A stretch of DNA of 61,637 nucleotides from Pseudomonadota bacterium (GCA_021851785.1 JAJZBV010000015.1:1-61637); one strand, 5' to 3'. Counted from the stretch's first letter, positions 45,071 to 58,362 are shown. Notes: generated from the sequence alone by a model not told the origin. Made by a program: numbers and translations.

Positions 45071-45931
45071 ATGCCCGACATCCCGGTTTCGACCGCGCCA
45101 GTTTTGACCGTGCAAGACTTCAAATCCGACATCAAGCCGATCTGGTGTCCGGGTTGTGGCGATTTCTCCGTGCTCGCGGCGCTCACCAAGGCCTTTGCCG
45201 AACTCGGCCGGCCGCGCGAGAGCATCGCGCTGATCTCCGGTATCGGCTGTTCCTCGCGCTTGCCGGCCTATACCAGCGTCTATGGCTTCCACGGCGTCCA
45301 TGGCCGGGCGCTGGCGCTCGCCGCAGGCGTCAAGCTTGCGCGCCCCGACCTCACGGTGATCGCGGCCGGCGGCGATGGCGACGGGCTTTCCATCGGCGGC
45401 AACCATTTCCTGCACGCCTGCCGGCGCAATGTCGATATGACCTATATCCTGATGGACAATCAGGTCTATGGCATGACCAAGGGCCAGGCCTCGCCGACCA
45501 CCGCACCCGATTGGTGTGAAAGCAAACTGACACCCGAAGGCCCCGGCATTTCGCCCATCGCGCCGCTGCCGCTCGCGCTCGCCGCCGGGGTCAATTTCTT
45601 TGCCCGCGGCTTTGCCGGCAATCCCAACGAGCTGGCGCGGTTGATCACCGCCGGCATTACCCATCCCGGATTTGCGGTGATCCATGTGCTGAGCCCCTGC
45701 GTCACCTTCCGCGCCGAACAGCGGGCCTGGAAACAGGCGGTTCATGCCCTCGATGGCGCGCCGGCGACGGACCCGGTCGCGGCCATGACGCGCTTTGCCG
45801 GCGATGACGGCTTCACCACCGGCATCCTCTATGCGGGCAGCAATCCGCCCTTCATGCCGGAGCGCCAGAGCGCGATGCTGGCTGCGGATTTCGAACCCGG
45901 CTTTGTCGTGGAACGCCAAGGCGTGGGGTGA
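45071..45931 (+). CDS. korB: 2-oxoglutarate:ferredoxin oxidoreductase, beta (TPP) subunit
   Basis: A 286-residue TPP-binding beta subunit: cluster/TPP segment IWCPGCGDFSVLAAL, GIGCSSRLPAYTSVYGFHG, the TPP motif AGGDGDGLSIGGNHFLH with DNQVYGMTKGQ, and a late Cys in VLSPCVTFRAE. Together with KorA it closes the loop between acetyl-CoA oxidation in the TCA cycle and ring reduction. It is the last gene of the had-to-kor operon; stop at 45931. Confidence 0.9.
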   Translation: MPDIPVSTAPVLTVQDFKSDIKPIWCPGCGDFSVLAALTKAFAELGRPRESIALISGIGCSSRLPAYTSVYGFHGVHGRALALAAGVKLARPDLTVIAAGGDGDGLSIGGNHFLHACRRNVDMTYILMDNQVYGMTKGQASPTTAPDWCESKLTPEGPGISPIAPLPLALAAGVNFFARGFAGNPNELARLITAGITHPGFAVIHVLSPCVTFRAEQRAWKQAVHALDGAPATDPVAAMTRFAGDDGFTTGILYAGSNPPFMPERQSAMLAADFEPGFVVERQGVG

Positions 45932-45939
45932 AGGCCGAG

Positions 45940-46209
45940 AAAGCGCAACGGCTCGCCCGCCGCGACCGCAACCGGCGAGGCGCCGCAGACGAGCAGTTCC
46001 GGGCGCGGCAGCACCGGTTCGACGAAGACGTCCCTCCCGCCCTGGCTCGGGCAGGCGTTCTTCGCGAAATGGATGCCGCAACGATCATCCCCCGGTTGCA
46101 CGCCCTGCGTTCTCAGGACGTCGAGCGGCTGGACCGATACCAGCCGCGGCCGGCCGGCCGTCATCGCGGCGCGGGCCGCCTTGCCCGGGTTCGCGGTCAT
46201 TGGGCGCAT
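45940..46209 (-). pseudogene. XdhC-family fragment (molybdenum hydroxylase maturation), degenerate
   Basis: A minus-strand frame from 46209 reads ARAAMTAGRPRLVSVQPLDV, GIHFAKNACPSQGG and DVFVEPVLPRPELLVCGASP, then loses similarity as it runs into the korB 3' end. FVEPVLPRPxLLxCGASPVAVA resembles the junction of the two domains of XdhC/CoxI-type proteins, which insert the sulfurated cofactor into xanthine oxidase-family enzymes such as HcrABC. Both ends are missing. Identification is from memory of the motif. Confidence 0.45.
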
Positions 46210-46334
46210 TGAGGGTTTACGAGGTGGCTTAAAGCATTGATTTTGGCTGTCCGTTTTGGAAAACCTGACCTCCACGAACTGCCGGGCGAGCCTACGGGGA
46301 TCATCAATTATATGTTATATCAAACTGTCATTCA

Positions 46335-46410
46335 TGGTGAGCCCGGAGGGATTCGAACCCTCGGCCCCAAGATTAAAAGTCTCGTGCTCTACCGGCTGAG
46401 CTACGGGCTC
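46335..46410 (-). tRNA. tRNA-Lys (anticodon TTT)
   Basis: On the minus strand a full cloverleaf: acceptor GAGCCCG with CGGGCTC, D arm GCTCAGCCGGTAGAGC, anticodon loop CTTTTAA on stem CGAGA/TCTTG (one G-T pair), T arm GAGGGTTCGAATCCCTC, discriminator A and encoded CCA. It marks the return to housekeeping genes after the catabolic cluster. Confidence 0.96.
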
Positions 46411-46445
46411 ACGTCGCTCTCTTGAACGACAAGGAGAACAGGGCG

Positions 46446-47015
46446 TCAATCCTTGACGTCGGTCGCAAGGCGCATATGCACTATGCGGTCGGGATCCTTG
46501 ACGATGCCGTTCGGCCCGTCGCCGCGTTTGATGCGATCGACGAACTCCATCCCTTTGATCACCTGGCCCCAGATCGTGTACTGGCCGTCGAGGCTCGGCG
46601 CCGGGGCGAACATGATGAAGAACTGGCTGTTCGCGCTGTCGGGGTCGGCGGCGCGCGCCGCCCCCACCGTGCCGCGCAGGAAATGCGCCTTGTTGGTGAA
46701 TTCGGCGGGAATATTAGGCAGTTTCGACCCCCCGGTGCCGGTCCCGGTGGGGTCGCCACCCTGCGCCATGAACCCCTCGATCACCCGGTGAAACGGTGTT
46801 CCGTCGTAGAATCCCTGCTTGCACAGGATCTTCACCCGCTCGACATGCTTGGGCGCGAGATCAGGGCGCAGCAGGATGACGACCCGCCCGTCCTTGAGGT
46901 CGAGATAGATCTCGTTTTCCGGTGTCGCCGGCGGGATGGCCGCCTCGCTCTCTCGCATCATGCCTCCAAGAATCAGGGTTGTGGTTGCAAAAAGCCATGT
47001 CCGACGATGGATCAT
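46446..47015 (-). CDS. Periplasmic cyclophilin-type peptidyl-prolyl cis-trans isomerase
   Basis: A 189-residue cyclophilin with an N-terminal signal peptide (MIHRRTWLFATTTLILGG, likely cleaved near SEAAIPPA). Catalytic landmarks: PFHRVIEGFMAQGGDPTGTG and SANSQFFIMF. It speeds proline isomerisation of proteins folding in the periplasm. The ATG at 47015 follows GAGGG and starts the signal. coaD ends 22 bp upstream on the same strand. Confidence 0.9.
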   Translation of the reverse strand: MIHRRTWLFATTTLILGGMMRESEAAIPPATPENEIYLDLKDGRVVILLRPDLAPKHVERVKILCKQGFYDGTPFHRVIEGFMAQGGDPTGTGTGGSKLPNIPAEFTNKAHFLRGTVGAARAADPDSANSQFFIMFAPAPSLDGQYTIWGQVIKGMEFVDRIKRGDGPNGIVKDPDRIVHMRLATDVKD

Positions 47016-47037
47016 CCCCGGTTTTCCCTCATATTGG

Positions 47038-47562
47038 TCACGCGTCCCGGCCACCGAGCCGTGCGAGCACACGCTCGTGGGTCAGTTGCGGCACGAAGCT
47101 CGCGATGTCGCCACCGAGCAGGGCGATCTCCTTGACGAAGCGCGACGAGATGAACTGATGCCGTTCGCTCGCCATCAGGAACACTGTTTCGATATCGGGC
47201 GCGAGGCGGTAATTCATCCCCGCCATCTGGAATTCATAGTCGAAATCCGACACCGCGCGCAGCCCGCGCAGGATCACGGTTGCGCCAACGCCGCGGGCAA
47301 ACTCGACGAGCAGGGTATCGAACGATGTCACCACGATTTCGGTGCCGCTCGCTCGCGCCACGCGCTCGGTTTCGGCGCGCACCAGCGCGACCCGCTCATC
47401 GAGTGGAAACAAGGGCCCCTTGCCGGCATTGACCGCGACTCCGATGACCAGGCGATGCACGATCCGCGCCGCTCGGGTGATGATGTCGAGATGGCCGTTG
47501 GTGATCGGATCGAAGGTGCCGGGATAGACCCCGATCCGGCGCGCGACGGCCGTGTCAGTCAT
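47038..47562 (-). CDS. coaD: Phosphopantetheine adenylyltransferase
   Basis: A 174-residue nucleotidyltransferase with the HxGH-type motif in [17 protein letters not shown] and the second motif region [11 protein letters not shown]. It makes dephospho-CoA from 4'-phosphopantetheine and ATP, the penultimate step of CoA synthesis. The ATG at 47562 overlaps the gyrA stop; ATG 47571 is an alternative. Confidence 0.94.
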   Translation of the reverse strand: MTDTAVARRIGVYPGTFDPITNGHLDIITRAARIVHRLVIGVAVNAGKGPLFPLDERVALVRAETERVARASGTEIVVTSFDTLLVEFARGVGATVILRGLRAVSDFDYEFQMAGMNYRLAPDIETVFLMASERHQFISSRFVKEIALLGGDIASFVPQLTHERVLARLGGRDA

Positions 47563-50353
47563 GCTGGTCATCCTGTTTCCCCTCCGCCTCGTCGCCCTCG
47601 GCCTCAAGCACCGGGAACACGCTCATCACCCGCTCGCCCTCGCCGAGCCGCACCAGCATCACCCCCATGGCGGCGCGGCCGGTGACGCGCACCTGATCGG
47701 CGGGGAGACGGATCAGCCGCCCGCCATCGGTGACCAGCATCACGTCGTCGCCCGGGCGCACCGGAAAACTCGCGGCGACGGCGCGGCCGTTACGCGCCCC
47801 GAGGGTGATATTGGCGATCCCTTGGCCGCCGCGCCCGGCGACGCGGTATTCATAGGCCGAGGAGCGCTTGCCGAACCCGCCCTCGGTCACCGTCAGCAGC
47901 AACTCCTCCGTCGCTTCCAGCTCGGCGAGCCGTTCCGGCGTGAGCGCGACCTCGGCGACCGGTCCCTCGGCGTCCGCCTCGTCCACGGCGGCGCTGTCGT
48001 TCTCGCCAGCGTCGTTTTCCGGAGCCCCATTGCCGGCACCACCATTGCCGCGCCGGCGCGCGGTCGCGAAACGGAGATAGGCGGCGCGTTCCTCGATACT
48101 CGCCGCGACATGACGCAACACCGAAAGGCTGATCACCTCGTCATCGCGGCCGAGGCGAATGCCGCGCACCCCGGCGCTGTCACGCCCGGCGAAGACGCGG
48201 AGACTGTCCTCGGTGATGGTGAAGCGAAGGCAGCGGCCGCGCCGCGTCGCGAGGAACGTGTCATCCCCCTCGCGGCAGGTGGCGACGCCGATCAGCCGGT
48301 CGCCCTCGTCCAGCTTCATGGCGATCAGGCCGGCGGCGCGCATGTTGCGGAAATCGGAAAGCCGGTTGCGCCGCACCGAGCCGGAAGCGGTCGCGAACAC
48401 CAGATGCAGCCCCTCCCAGAGACTCTCGTCCTGGGGCAGCGGCAGCACCGCCGTCACCTGATCGGCGCCGAGTTCGGGGAGGAAATTGACCAGCGCCCGG
48501 CCCTTGCCGGTCGGTCCGCCCTCGGGCAGGCGCCAGACTTTTTCGCGGAACGCCTTGCCGCCGGAGGAGAAGAACAGCACCCATTGATGGGTGTGGGCGT
48601 TGAAACTCCGGGTGATGATGTCATCGCCCCGCGTTGCCGCCGCGGTGCGGCCGCGGCCGCCACGATTCTGGGCGCGGAAGGTCTCGAGCGGGGTCGCTTT
48701 GATGAATCCGTCGCGGGTGATGGTGACCACCATCTGGCGCGGCTCGATCAGGCTCTCGTCGTCTTGATCGGCGATGCCGTCGGCGATCTGGGTCAGGCGT
48801 GGCGAGGCGATGCGGGCGCGGATCTGGCGCAATTCCTCGGCCATCACCTCCATCCGCCTGGGGTGGGAGGCGATGACGGCGAGCAGCTCGCCGATGCGTT
48901 TCGCGGTTTCGACCAGATCGGCGTGGATCTTGTCGCGCTCGAGCCCGGTGAGACGCTGGAGACGAAGTTCGAGGATGCCGCGCGCCTGGGTCTCGGTGAG
49001 CCGCACCAGCCCGCCGATGACGGCATTGCCGGCGTCATCGATCAGCGCGAGCAGCGGCGCGATGTCCTCGGCCGGCCAGTCGATCCCCATCAGCGCGGCG
49101 CGTGCCGCCGCCGCGTCAGGGCTCTGGCGGATCAGCCGGATCACGAGATCGATGTTCTGCACCGCGATCGCGAGCCCGGCGAGGTGATGGGCACGATCGC
49201 GCGCGGCGGCAAGCTCGAAGCGGGCGCGGCGGAGGATGACCTCCTCGCGGAAGGTGATGAAGGCGACCAGCGCCTCCTTGATGCCCATCTGGCGTGGTCT
49301 GCCGCCATCGAGGGCGAGCATGTTGACGCCGAAGCTGGTCTGGAGCTGGGTGTGGCGGAAGAGCTGGTTCAGCACCACTTCCGCGGTCGCCTCGCGCTTG
49401 AGTTCGATGACGATGCGCATGCCGTCGCGATCGCTCTCGTCGCGGAGGTCGGAGATGCCCTCGATCTGCTTGCCGCGCACCATCTCGGCGATGCGCTCGA
49501 GAAGTGTCGTCTTGTTGACCTGATAAGGGATTTCGCGCACCACGATCGCCTCGCGATCGCGCCGGATCTGCTCGAATTCGGTGCGCGCGCGCAAGACCAG
49601 GCTGCCGCGCCCGGTCGCGAACGCGCTCTGGATGCCGGCGCGGCCGAGGATGAGACCGCCGGTCGGGAAATCCGGCCCTGGCACGATCGCGGTCAGGGCG
49701 GCGAGCGGCAGATCGGGATCATTGATCAGCGCCAGCGTCGCATCGATGATCTCGCCCGGGTTGTGCGGCGGGATATTCGTCGCCATGCCGACCGCGATGC
49801 CGCTCGCGCCATTGACCAGGAGATTGGGGAAGGACGCTGGCAGAACCCGCGGCTCACGCTCGCTCTCGTCGTAATTGGGCTGGAAATCGACGGTGTCCTT
49901 GTCGATGTCGTCGAGCAGCGCCATCGCGACGCGCGCCAGACGCGCCTCGGTGTAACGCATCGCCGCCGGCGGATCGCCGTCGATCGAGCCGAAATTGCCC
50001 TGGCCGTCGATCAACGGCACCCGCATCGAAAAGCCCTGCGCCATGCGCACCATGGCGTCATAGATCGCGGCATCGCCATGCGGGTGGTATTTACCCATGA
50101 CATCGCCGACGACACGGGACGATTTGCGATAGGGCTTGTCCGGCGTCCAGCCGGCCTCGTGCATGGCATAGAGGATGCGTCGATGCACCGGCTTCAGACC
50201 GTCGCGGACATCCGGCAGCGCCCGGCTGACGATCACCGACATCGCGTAATCGAGGTAGGAGCGGCGCATCTCCTCTTCGATGGTGACCGGCTGTACGCCC
50301 GAAACTGGGCCGCCCTCTGGCGGCTCCGGCGGGCTTGGCGGTATTTCGCTCAT
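47555..50353 (-). CDS. gyrA: DNA gyrase subunit A
   Basis: A 932-residue type IIA topoisomerase subunit. Starts [20 protein letters not shown]; the active-site Tyr is in [10 protein letters not shown]; the quinolone-determining region reads [17 protein letters not shown]. The C-terminal wrapping domain holds a GyrA-box variant (QNRGGRGR). An acidic, Asn/Gly-rich insertion (about residues 770-800) lengthens it compared with the usual 880 or so. The ATG at 50353 lies 7 bp after ssb. Confidence 0.96.
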   Translation of the reverse strand: MSEIPPSPPEPPEGGPVSGVQPVTIEEEMRRSYLDYAMSVIVSRALPDVRDGLKPVHRRILYAMHEAGWTPDKPYRKSSRVVGDVMGKYHPHGDAAIYDAMVRMAQGFSMRVPLIDGQGNFGSIDGDPPAAMRYTEARLARVAMALLDDIDKDTVDFQPNYDESEREPRVLPASFPNLLVNGASGIAVGMATNIPPHNPGEIIDATLALINDPDLPLAALTAIVPGPDFPTGGLILGRAGIQSAFATGRGSLVLRARTEFEQIRRDREAIVVREIPYQVNKTTLLERIAEMVRGKQIEGISDLRDESDRDGMRIVIELKREATAEVVLNQLFRHTQLQTSFGVNMLALDGGRPRQMGIKEALVAFITFREEVILRRARFELAAARDRAHHLAGLAIAVQNIDLVIRLIRQSPDAAAARAALMGIDWPAEDIAPLLALIDDAGNAVIGGLVRLTETQARGILELRLQRLTGLERDKIHADLVETAKRIGELLAVIASHPRRMEVMAEELRQIRARIASPRLTQIADGIADQDDESLIEPRQMVVTITRDGFIKATPLETFRAQNRGGRGRTAAATRGDDIITRSFNAHTHQWVLFFSSGGKAFREKVWRLPEGGPTGKGRALVNFLPELGADQVTAVLPLPQDESLWEGLHLVFATASGSVRRNRLSDFRNMRAAGLIAMKLDEGDRLIGVATCREGDDTFLATRRGRCLRFTITEDSLRVFAGRDSAGVRGIRLGRDDEVISLSVLRHVAASIEERAAYLRFATARRRGNGGAGNGAPENDAGENDSAAVDEADAEGPVAEVALTPERLAELEATEELLLTVTEGGFGKRSSAYEYRVAGRGGQGIANITLGARNGRAVAASFPVRPGDDVMLVTDGGRLIRLPADQVRVTGRAAMGVMLVRLGEGERVMSVFPVLEAEGDEAEGKQDDQHD

Positions 50354-50360
50354 GCCGGGA

Positions 50361-50849
50361 TCAGAACGGGATCTCGTCGTCGAGGTCGCTCGCCGGCGGC
50401 TCCCAGGCGGTCGCCGGGCGGCCGCCGCCACTCGCGGCGCCAGCGCCGGGCTTTTCCGCCCGCATCGGCGCCGCCCGCGCCTCGCCGCCCTCGGCGGCGC
50501 GGCCATCGAGCATGGTCAGCTCGCCACGGAAGCGGGTCAGCACCACCTCGGTGGTGGATTTCTCCTGGCCGCCCTGGTCGGTCCATTTACGGGTCTGCAA
50601 GGCGCCCTCGACATAGACCTTGCTGCCCTTGCGCAGATAGCGCTCGGCGATCTCGGCGAGGCGTTCGTTGAAAATCACCACCCGGTGCCACTCGGTGCGC
50701 TCCTTGCGCTCGCCGGAGGCGCGGTCGTTCCAGGTCTCGCTGGTGGCGAGGGTGAAATTGACGATTTTCGTGCCATCCTGGGTGTTCCGCACTTCCGGGT
50801 CGCGGCCCAGATTGCCGATCAGGATCACCTTGTTCACACTGCCAGCCAT
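50361..50849 (-). CDS. ssb: Single-stranded DNA-binding protein
   Basis: A 162-residue SSB: OB fold from [20 protein letters not shown] through [22 protein letters not shown] and [10 protein letters not shown], a Gly/Ala-rich linker, and the acidic tip SDLDDEIPF that binds replication partners. Divergent from uvrA across about 145 bp. Confidence 0.96.
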   Translation of the reverse strand: MAGSVNKVILIGNLGRDPEVRNTQDGTKIVNFTLATSETWNDRASGERKERTEWHRVVIFNERLAEIAERYLRKGSKVYVEGALQTRKWTDQGGQEKSTTEVVLTRFRGELTMLDGRAAEGGEARAAPMRAEKPGAGAASGGGRPATAWEPPASDLDDEIPF

Positions 50850-50995
50850 GGTGGCGGTTCACTCCTCGCGCGGGACAAGCTTGACGTCAGGCTTGGGCAA
50901 TCACCCTACCCCGCCGCGCGCCCCTTTCCAAGCGCGGCGGAGCCTGCCATATCCTCTTTCTGGCCTCCGAACACAACCCACCCGGACCCTGCCGC

Positions 50996-53875
<2,880 letters not shown>

Positions 53876-53876
53876 G

Positions 53877-55295
53877 ATGGCGGCGACCCCGCAGCGCTTT
53901 CGGCGGCCGCTTCGGTTCGATCGCAATCTCATCGTCATCGGCGCTGGCGCCGCCGGCCTCGTCGCCGCCTATCTCGGGGCTGCGCTCCGCGCCCGCGTGA
54001 CCCTGATCGAGCGCGGACGGATGGGCGGCGATTGCCTCAATTCCGGCTGCGTCCCCTCGAAAACGCTGATCCACGCCGCCGCCGCCGGGCTCGATTTCGC
54101 CGCCGCCAGAGCCCGGATTGGCGCCGCCATCGCCGCCATCGCGCCACATGACGCGGCCGAACGCTATCGGGCGCTTGGCGTCGATGTCCGCATGGGAGAG
54201 GCCCGCCTCCTCGACCCCTGGCGCGTTGCGATCGGCGGCGAAACCCTCACCACCCGCGCGGTCGTCATCGCCGCCGGCGCCGAACCGGTGATTCCGCCTT
54301 TGCCCGGCCTCGCCGACGCCCCCTTCGTCACCTCCGAGACGCTTTGGAATCTCGAGGACTTGCCGCGCCGCCTGGTCATCCTCGGCGGCGGCCCGATCGG
54401 CTGCGAATTGGCGCAAGCCTTCGCCCGCCTCGGCGCCCAGGTCACGATCGTCGAACTCGCGCCCCGGCTGTTGATCCGTGAGGACGAAACGGTCGCGGCC
54501 ATGGTCGAACGGGCCATGGCGCGGCAGGGGATCACCCTCCTCACCGGCCATCGCGCGCTCGCGGTGACGCGCGCCGGCGACGGCTTCGCGCTGCGGGTCG
54601 AGGGCGAAGGCAGGCCACGCGACATCGCCTTCGACCGCCTCCTGGTCGCCATCGGGCGCAAGCCGCGGGTTGACGGCTATGGGCTGGAGGAGATCGGCGT
54701 TCGTCTCGCCGAGCGCGGCACGATCGCGACCAATCCCTGGCTGCAGACCAATTACCCGCATATCCTCGCCTGTGGCGATGTCACGGGGCCATGGCAATTC
54801 ACCCACATGGCCGGCCATCAGGGCGGGTACGCCGCACTGAACGGCCTGTTCGGCTGGCTCTGGCGGTTGCGCCCGAACTATGACGCGGTGCCGGCGGTGA
54901 CATTCACCACCCCCGAGATCGCCCGCGTCGGTCTCAATGAGCGTGAGGCGCGAGAGAAAGGCATCGCTTACGAAGTGACGCGCTATGATCTCGCCGAACT
55001 CGACCGTGCCCTGATCGAGGGTGAGAGCGAGGGGTTCGTGCAATTCCTGACGCCGCCGGGCGGTGACCGGATTCTCGGCGCGACCATCGTCGGCCATGGC
55101 GCCGGCGAGATGCTGGCGGCGGCGACGCTGGCGATGCGGCATCGGCTCGGGCTCAAGAAAATCCTCGCGACCATCCATCCCTACCCGACGCGAAGCGAGG
55201 CTTTGCGCGCCGCCGCCGGCCTCTGGCGCCAGAACCATACGCCCGAACGTGGTCTCGCCTGGCTCGCGCGGCTGCACGCGTGGCGGCGCGGATAG
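53877..55295 (+). CDS. Pyridine nucleotide-disulfide oxidoreductase (dihydrolipoamide dehydrogenase/mercuric reductase-like)
   Basis: A 472-residue flavoprotein: FAD motif LIVIGAGAAGLVAAYLGA, redox disulfide GGDCLNSGCVPSKTLI, NAD motif VILGGGPIGCELAQAFARLG, FAD site ILACGDVTGPW and the C-terminal dimer domain with TIHPYPTRSEALR. Unlike lipoamide dehydrogenase it ends without the HxHPT-x-SE motif in standard form, suggesting the mercuric-reductase-like group with unknown substrate. The ATG overlaps the end of uvrA closely (1 bp after TGA). Confidence 0.85.
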   Translation: MAATPQRFRRPLRFDRNLIVIGAGAAGLVAAYLGAALRARVTLIERGRMGGDCLNSGCVPSKTLIHAAAAGLDFAAARARIGAAIAAIAPHDAAERYRALGVDVRMGEARLLDPWRVAIGGETLTTRAVVIAAGAEPVIPPLPGLADAPFVTSETLWNLEDLPRRLVILGGGPIGCELAQAFARLGAQVTIVELAPRLLIREDETVAAMVERAMARQGITLLTGHRALAVTRAGDGFALRVEGEGRPRDIAFDRLLVAIGRKPRVDGYGLEEIGVRLAERGTIATNPWLQTNYPHILACGDVTGPWQFTHMAGHQGGYAALNGLFGWLWRLRPNYDAVPAVTFTTPEIARVGLNEREAREKGIAYEVTRYDLAELDRALIEGESEGFVQFLTPPGGDRILGATIVGHGAGEMLAAATLAMRHRLGLKKILATIHPYPTRSEALRAAAGLWRQNHTPERGLAWLARLHAWRRG

Positions 55296-55298
55296 CGC

Positions 55299-55685
55299 TC
55301 AATCGTCGGCGCGAAACGCGTCGCTGATCCGCCGCAGCCGCCCGGCCCGATCAACCACGATCACGTCGAAACGGACCCCGGCGCGGCCCCAGCCGGGCTG
55401 CTCGGCGAGCACGATCTCGGCCGCGGCGAGCAGGCGGCGGCGCTGGCGCGGCGAGAGCGACGCGGCGGCCTCGGCAAGGCTCGCGCGGGCCTTGACCTCG
55501 ATGAAGGTGAGCAGACCAGCGCGCTCGGCGATCAGGTCGATCTCGCCGGCCGCGGTTCTGCGGCGGCGCGCGAGAATCGCCCAGCCCTCGGCGGTCAGCG
55601 CGGCGGAGGCGGCATCCTCGGCGGCGCGGCCGTCGCGTTCGGCCCGCGCACCGCGCTCAACCCGCCGTGACGCGGGGGGGGTCAT
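55299..55685 (-). CDS. YraN/UPF0102 family endonuclease-like protein
   Basis: A 128-residue protein with the UPF0102 core: AALTAEGWAILARRRRTAAG, GEIDLIAERAGLLTFIEVKAR and FDVIVVD. The fold is of the Holliday-junction-resolvase/restriction type; function is unproven in the family. The ATG at 55685 overlaps the 3' end of the upstream membrane protein gene by 29 bp. Confidence 0.85.
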   Translation of the reverse strand: MTPPASRRVERGARAERDGRAAEDAASAALTAEGWAILARRRRTAAGEIDLIAERAGLLTFIEVKARASLAEAAASLSPRQRRRLLAAAEIVLAEQPGWGRAGVRFDVIVVDRAGRLRRISDAFRADD

Positions 55686-56832
55686 GGACCGGCCGCGGCA
55701 CCGGCGCGGGATCAGGACGGGGTCTGCCGCCTTTGGCGAATTCCTTGACCAGGGAGAGGCCGATGCCGAGCAGCACCGGGCCGAGAAACACACCGAGCAG
55801 GCCGAACCCGATGGCGCCGCCGAGCACCCCGAGCACGGTCGGGAGGAATGGCAGTTGCGCGCCGCGGGCGATGAAATAGGGGCGGATCACATGGTCGAGC
55901 CCGGCGACCACGATCAGCCCGTAAAGCCCGAGGAAAACCGCGTGCGCGGTCTCGCCGATGCCGAGCTGCCAGAGCATCACCGGAATCCAGATCAGCGGCG
56001 CCCCGATCGGCAGGGTCGCGAGAAAGCCCGCGATCAGGCCGAGAAGCGGCGCTCTGGGCACGGCGGTGAGCCAGAGGCCGCAAAACACCAGCAGCCCCTG
56101 CACCACCGCATTGCCGAGAATGCCATAGACGGTGCCGCGCACGGTCTTGCCGATGACGGCGCGCAGCCGCGCCGCCTGCGGCCCGAACACCCGCTCCAGC
56201 GCCGCGACCAGCCAGAACCCCATCACCTCGCCGTGCAGATAGAAGAAGAAGCTGATGAACAGCGCGACGCCGAAACCGACGATGCCATTGGCGATGCCGA
56301 GCAGAAGCCGCAGCCCCTCCTCGATGATGGCGCCGAAATAGGGCCGGAAGAACGCCACCATGACGTTGAAATCGGCGGCCCAACTATTCCAGAGGTCGCT
56401 CAGCAACGCGCCGAAGATCGGCATTTCGCCAACCCAACGCGGCGCTGTCGGCAGCCCGTTTTGCAGCCCCGCCTGGATCGCGAGGCGAAGATGCGCGACA
56501 TCCTTGCCCCCACCCGGCAAGGCGATGGCGAGCGGCAGCAGAACGAGAACCGTCGCGAGCAGCACCATCGTCAACGCCGCGAGCCAAGCCGGGAGCCCGA
56601 AGCGGCGCAAGCGCTGATGGACCGGCCAGCTCGCGAATACCAGGATCGCCGCCCAGAGAATGGCCGAAAAGAACGGCGAAAGCACATAAAGGCAGCCCAC
56701 CAGCAGAATGCCGAGCAGCGCCACCATCAAAATCCGTTCGGCCACCCTCGCCTCGCTGCCCTGTATCTCTGCCGCCCGGCGGGCGCGGTTTCCATCACCC
56801 GCGCCGGCACGAAATTTCGACAAAGATATCAC
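55657..56832 (-). CDS. AI-2E family (PerM/UPF0118) membrane transporter
   Basis: About 391 residues with seven to eight hydrophobic segments in the PerM pattern: paired helices near the start (MVALLGILLVGCLYVLSPFF), a loop, then VFCGLWLTAVPRAPLLGLIA, FLATLPIGAPLIWIPVMLW and GFGLLGVFLGPVLLGIGLSL. Members export small molecules such as autoinducers or Na+/H+; the substrate is unknown here. The frame starts at GTG 56832 with no strong ribosome site seen. Confidence 0.85.
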   Translation of the reverse strand: MISLSKFRAGAGDGNRARRAAEIQGSEARVAERILMVALLGILLVGCLYVLSPFFSAILWAAILVFASWPVHQRLRRFGLPAWLAALTMVLLATVLVLLPLAIALPGGGKDVAHLRLAIQAGLQNGLPTAPRWVGEMPIFGALLSDLWNSWAADFNVMVAFFRPYFGAIIEEGLRLLLGIANGIVGFGVALFISFFFYLHGEVMGFWLVAALERVFGPQAARLRAVIGKTVRGTVYGILGNAVVQGLLVFCGLWLTAVPRAPLLGLIAGFLATLPIGAPLIWIPVMLWQLGIGETAHAVFLGLYGLIVVAGLDHVIRPYFIARGAQLPFLPTVLGVLGGAIGFGLLGVFLGPVLLGIGLSLVKEFAKGGRPRPDPAPVPRPVHDPPRVTAG

Positions 56833-56917
56833 CCGCCGCGCCGCGCCGCACCTCCTTTCGGGGATGCGGGGCTGAGAGCGCTCGGGGATACGCCGGACGC
56901 CGCGTTCGGCGCCCGCT

Positions 56918-58129
56918 TTATGCCGCCCGCGATGCCCGGATATCGAGCACGGCGCGGAGCGAGGCGACGAGATCGTCCATCATCGCGTCGGTATGAAACG
57001 GCCCCGGGGTGAAGCGGAGACGCTCGGTGCCGCGCGGCACCGTCGGGTAATTGATCGGCGTCACGTAGATGCCGAATTCGTCGAGCAGCCGCCGGCTCAC
57101 CGCCTTGCAGCGCGCGGCGTCGCCGATCTGCACCGGAACGATATGGCTCGCGGAAGGCAGCCGCGGAATGCCGGCGTCATCGAGGCGGCGCTTCAGCGTC
57201 TCGGCGCGCTCGAACAGCCGCGCCCGGCGCTCGGGATGAGCGCGCACATAGCGGATCGAGGCCAGCGCCGCGGCGGCGATGACCGGCGGCAGCGAGGTCG
57301 TGAAAATGAACCCGGCGGCGGTCGAGCGGATGAAATCGATCACCTCGGCGCGCCCGGTGATATAGCCGCCATGGGTGCCGAACCCCTTGGCCAGCGTCCC
57401 CTCGATGATGTCGATCTCGCCGGCGACCCCGTCGCGCTCGGCGACCCCGCCGCCTTGCGGGCCATAGAGGCCGACGGCGTGGACCTCGTCGAGATAGGTG
57501 AGGGCGCCGTATTGGCGGGCGAGCGCCGCGATGGCGCCGATCGGCGCGATATCGGCGTCCATCGAATAGACGCTCTCGAAGGCGATCAGCTTGGGCGAAG
57601 CGGCCGGCGCGGCGCGCAGCAAGTCTTCGAGATGGCCGAGATCGTTGTGGCGGAAGATATGCCGCTTGGCCGGGCTGTGACGCATGCCGGCGATCATCGA
57701 GGCGTGGTTTTTCGCGTCCGAAAACACCTCCCACCCGGGGAGGCTGCCGAGAATGGTGGTCAGCGCGGCGTCGTTGGAGACATAGCCGGAGGTGAACAAA
57801 AGCGCCGCCTCCTTGCCGTGGAGATCGGCGAGTTCCGCCTCCAGGGCGTCGTGCAGCGGGCTGGTGCCGGCGATGTTGCGGGTGCCGCCGGCGCCGACCC
57901 CGTGGCTGCGCGCCGCCGTGCAGGCCGCTTCCATCGTGACCTCGGCGACCCCCATCCCGAGATAGTCATTGGCGGACCACACCGTGACATCGCACTTCTG
58001 CCCGTCCCGCTCCCATTCATAGATCGGGAAGCGCTCGGCGTTGCGCCCGAGCGGGGTGAAGCTGCGATAGCGTCCCTGGGCGCGGATATCGGCCAGGGTC
58101 TGATGGCAAAGCGCATGAAATGGGTGCAT
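56918..58129 (-). CDS. hemA: 5-aminolevulinate synthase
   Basis: A 403-residue PLP enzyme of the alpha-oxoamine synthase family: [40 protein letters not shown] and the PLP lysine in [14 protein letters not shown]. It condenses glycine and succinyl-CoA to 5-aminolevulinate, the C4 haem and bacteriochlorophyll route of alphaproteobacteria. The succinyl-CoA it uses is also the product of KorAB. Confidence 0.96.
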   Translation of the reverse strand: MHPFHALCHQTLADIRAQGRYRSFTPLGRNAERFPIYEWERDGQKCDVTVWSANDYLGMGVAEVTMEAACTAARSHGVGAGGTRNIAGTSPLHDALEAELADLHGKEAALLFTSGYVSNDAALTTILGSLPGWEVFSDAKNHASMIAGMRHSPAKRHIFRHNDLGHLEDLLRAAPAASPKLIAFESVYSMDADIAPIGAIAALARQYGALTYLDEVHAVGLYGPQGGGVAERDGVAGEIDIIEGTLAKGFGTHGGYITGRAEVIDFIRSTAAGFIFTTSLPPVIAAAALASIRYVRAHPERRARLFERAETLKRRLDDAGIPRLPSASHIVPVQIGDAARCKAVSRRLLDEFGIYVTPINYPTVPRGTERLRFTPGPFHTDAMMDDLVASLRAVLDIRASRAA

Positions 58130-58362
58130 GATGTCCGTCGGTTATCCCCGATTTGCCCCCCGGCCCGGTGATGTGGCCCGTCCTCGCCGAAACCCTCTCC
58201 GGCGGGCGCGCCTTGCGCCCCCCCGCGCCGCGCGGCCGGGCTGTGGCGTCGTGCTTCCTATATTCCCTTGCGGGTCGGCGGGGCAAGAGCGCCGGCGCGG
58301 GATTAATCGGGTCTTTACCGGGCAATGGTGAAATACAAGCCGAGCACAGCCGCAGGTGGCCC

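Noticed and set aside
45829-46275. A complete 148-codon gene behind korB
   Set aside because: Only the central part (45940-46209) resembles a protein family. The ends are antisense to korB or run into non-coding DNA, so it is listed as a fragment.
47552-50671. Very long plus-strand open frame opposite gyrA (over 1000 codons)
   Set aside because: It is an antisense shadow of gyrA in GC-rich DNA, with Arg/His/Asp-rich low-complexity translation and no family motif. The same applies to long antisense frames opposite padB, padI-padJ, uvrA, hcrA and the flavoprotein at 2039-3523.
50850-50995. LexA (SOS) box between ssb and uvrA
   Set aside because: No GTTC-N7-GTTC or related alphaproteobacterial LexA site was found; a lone GTTC at about 50857 has no partner.
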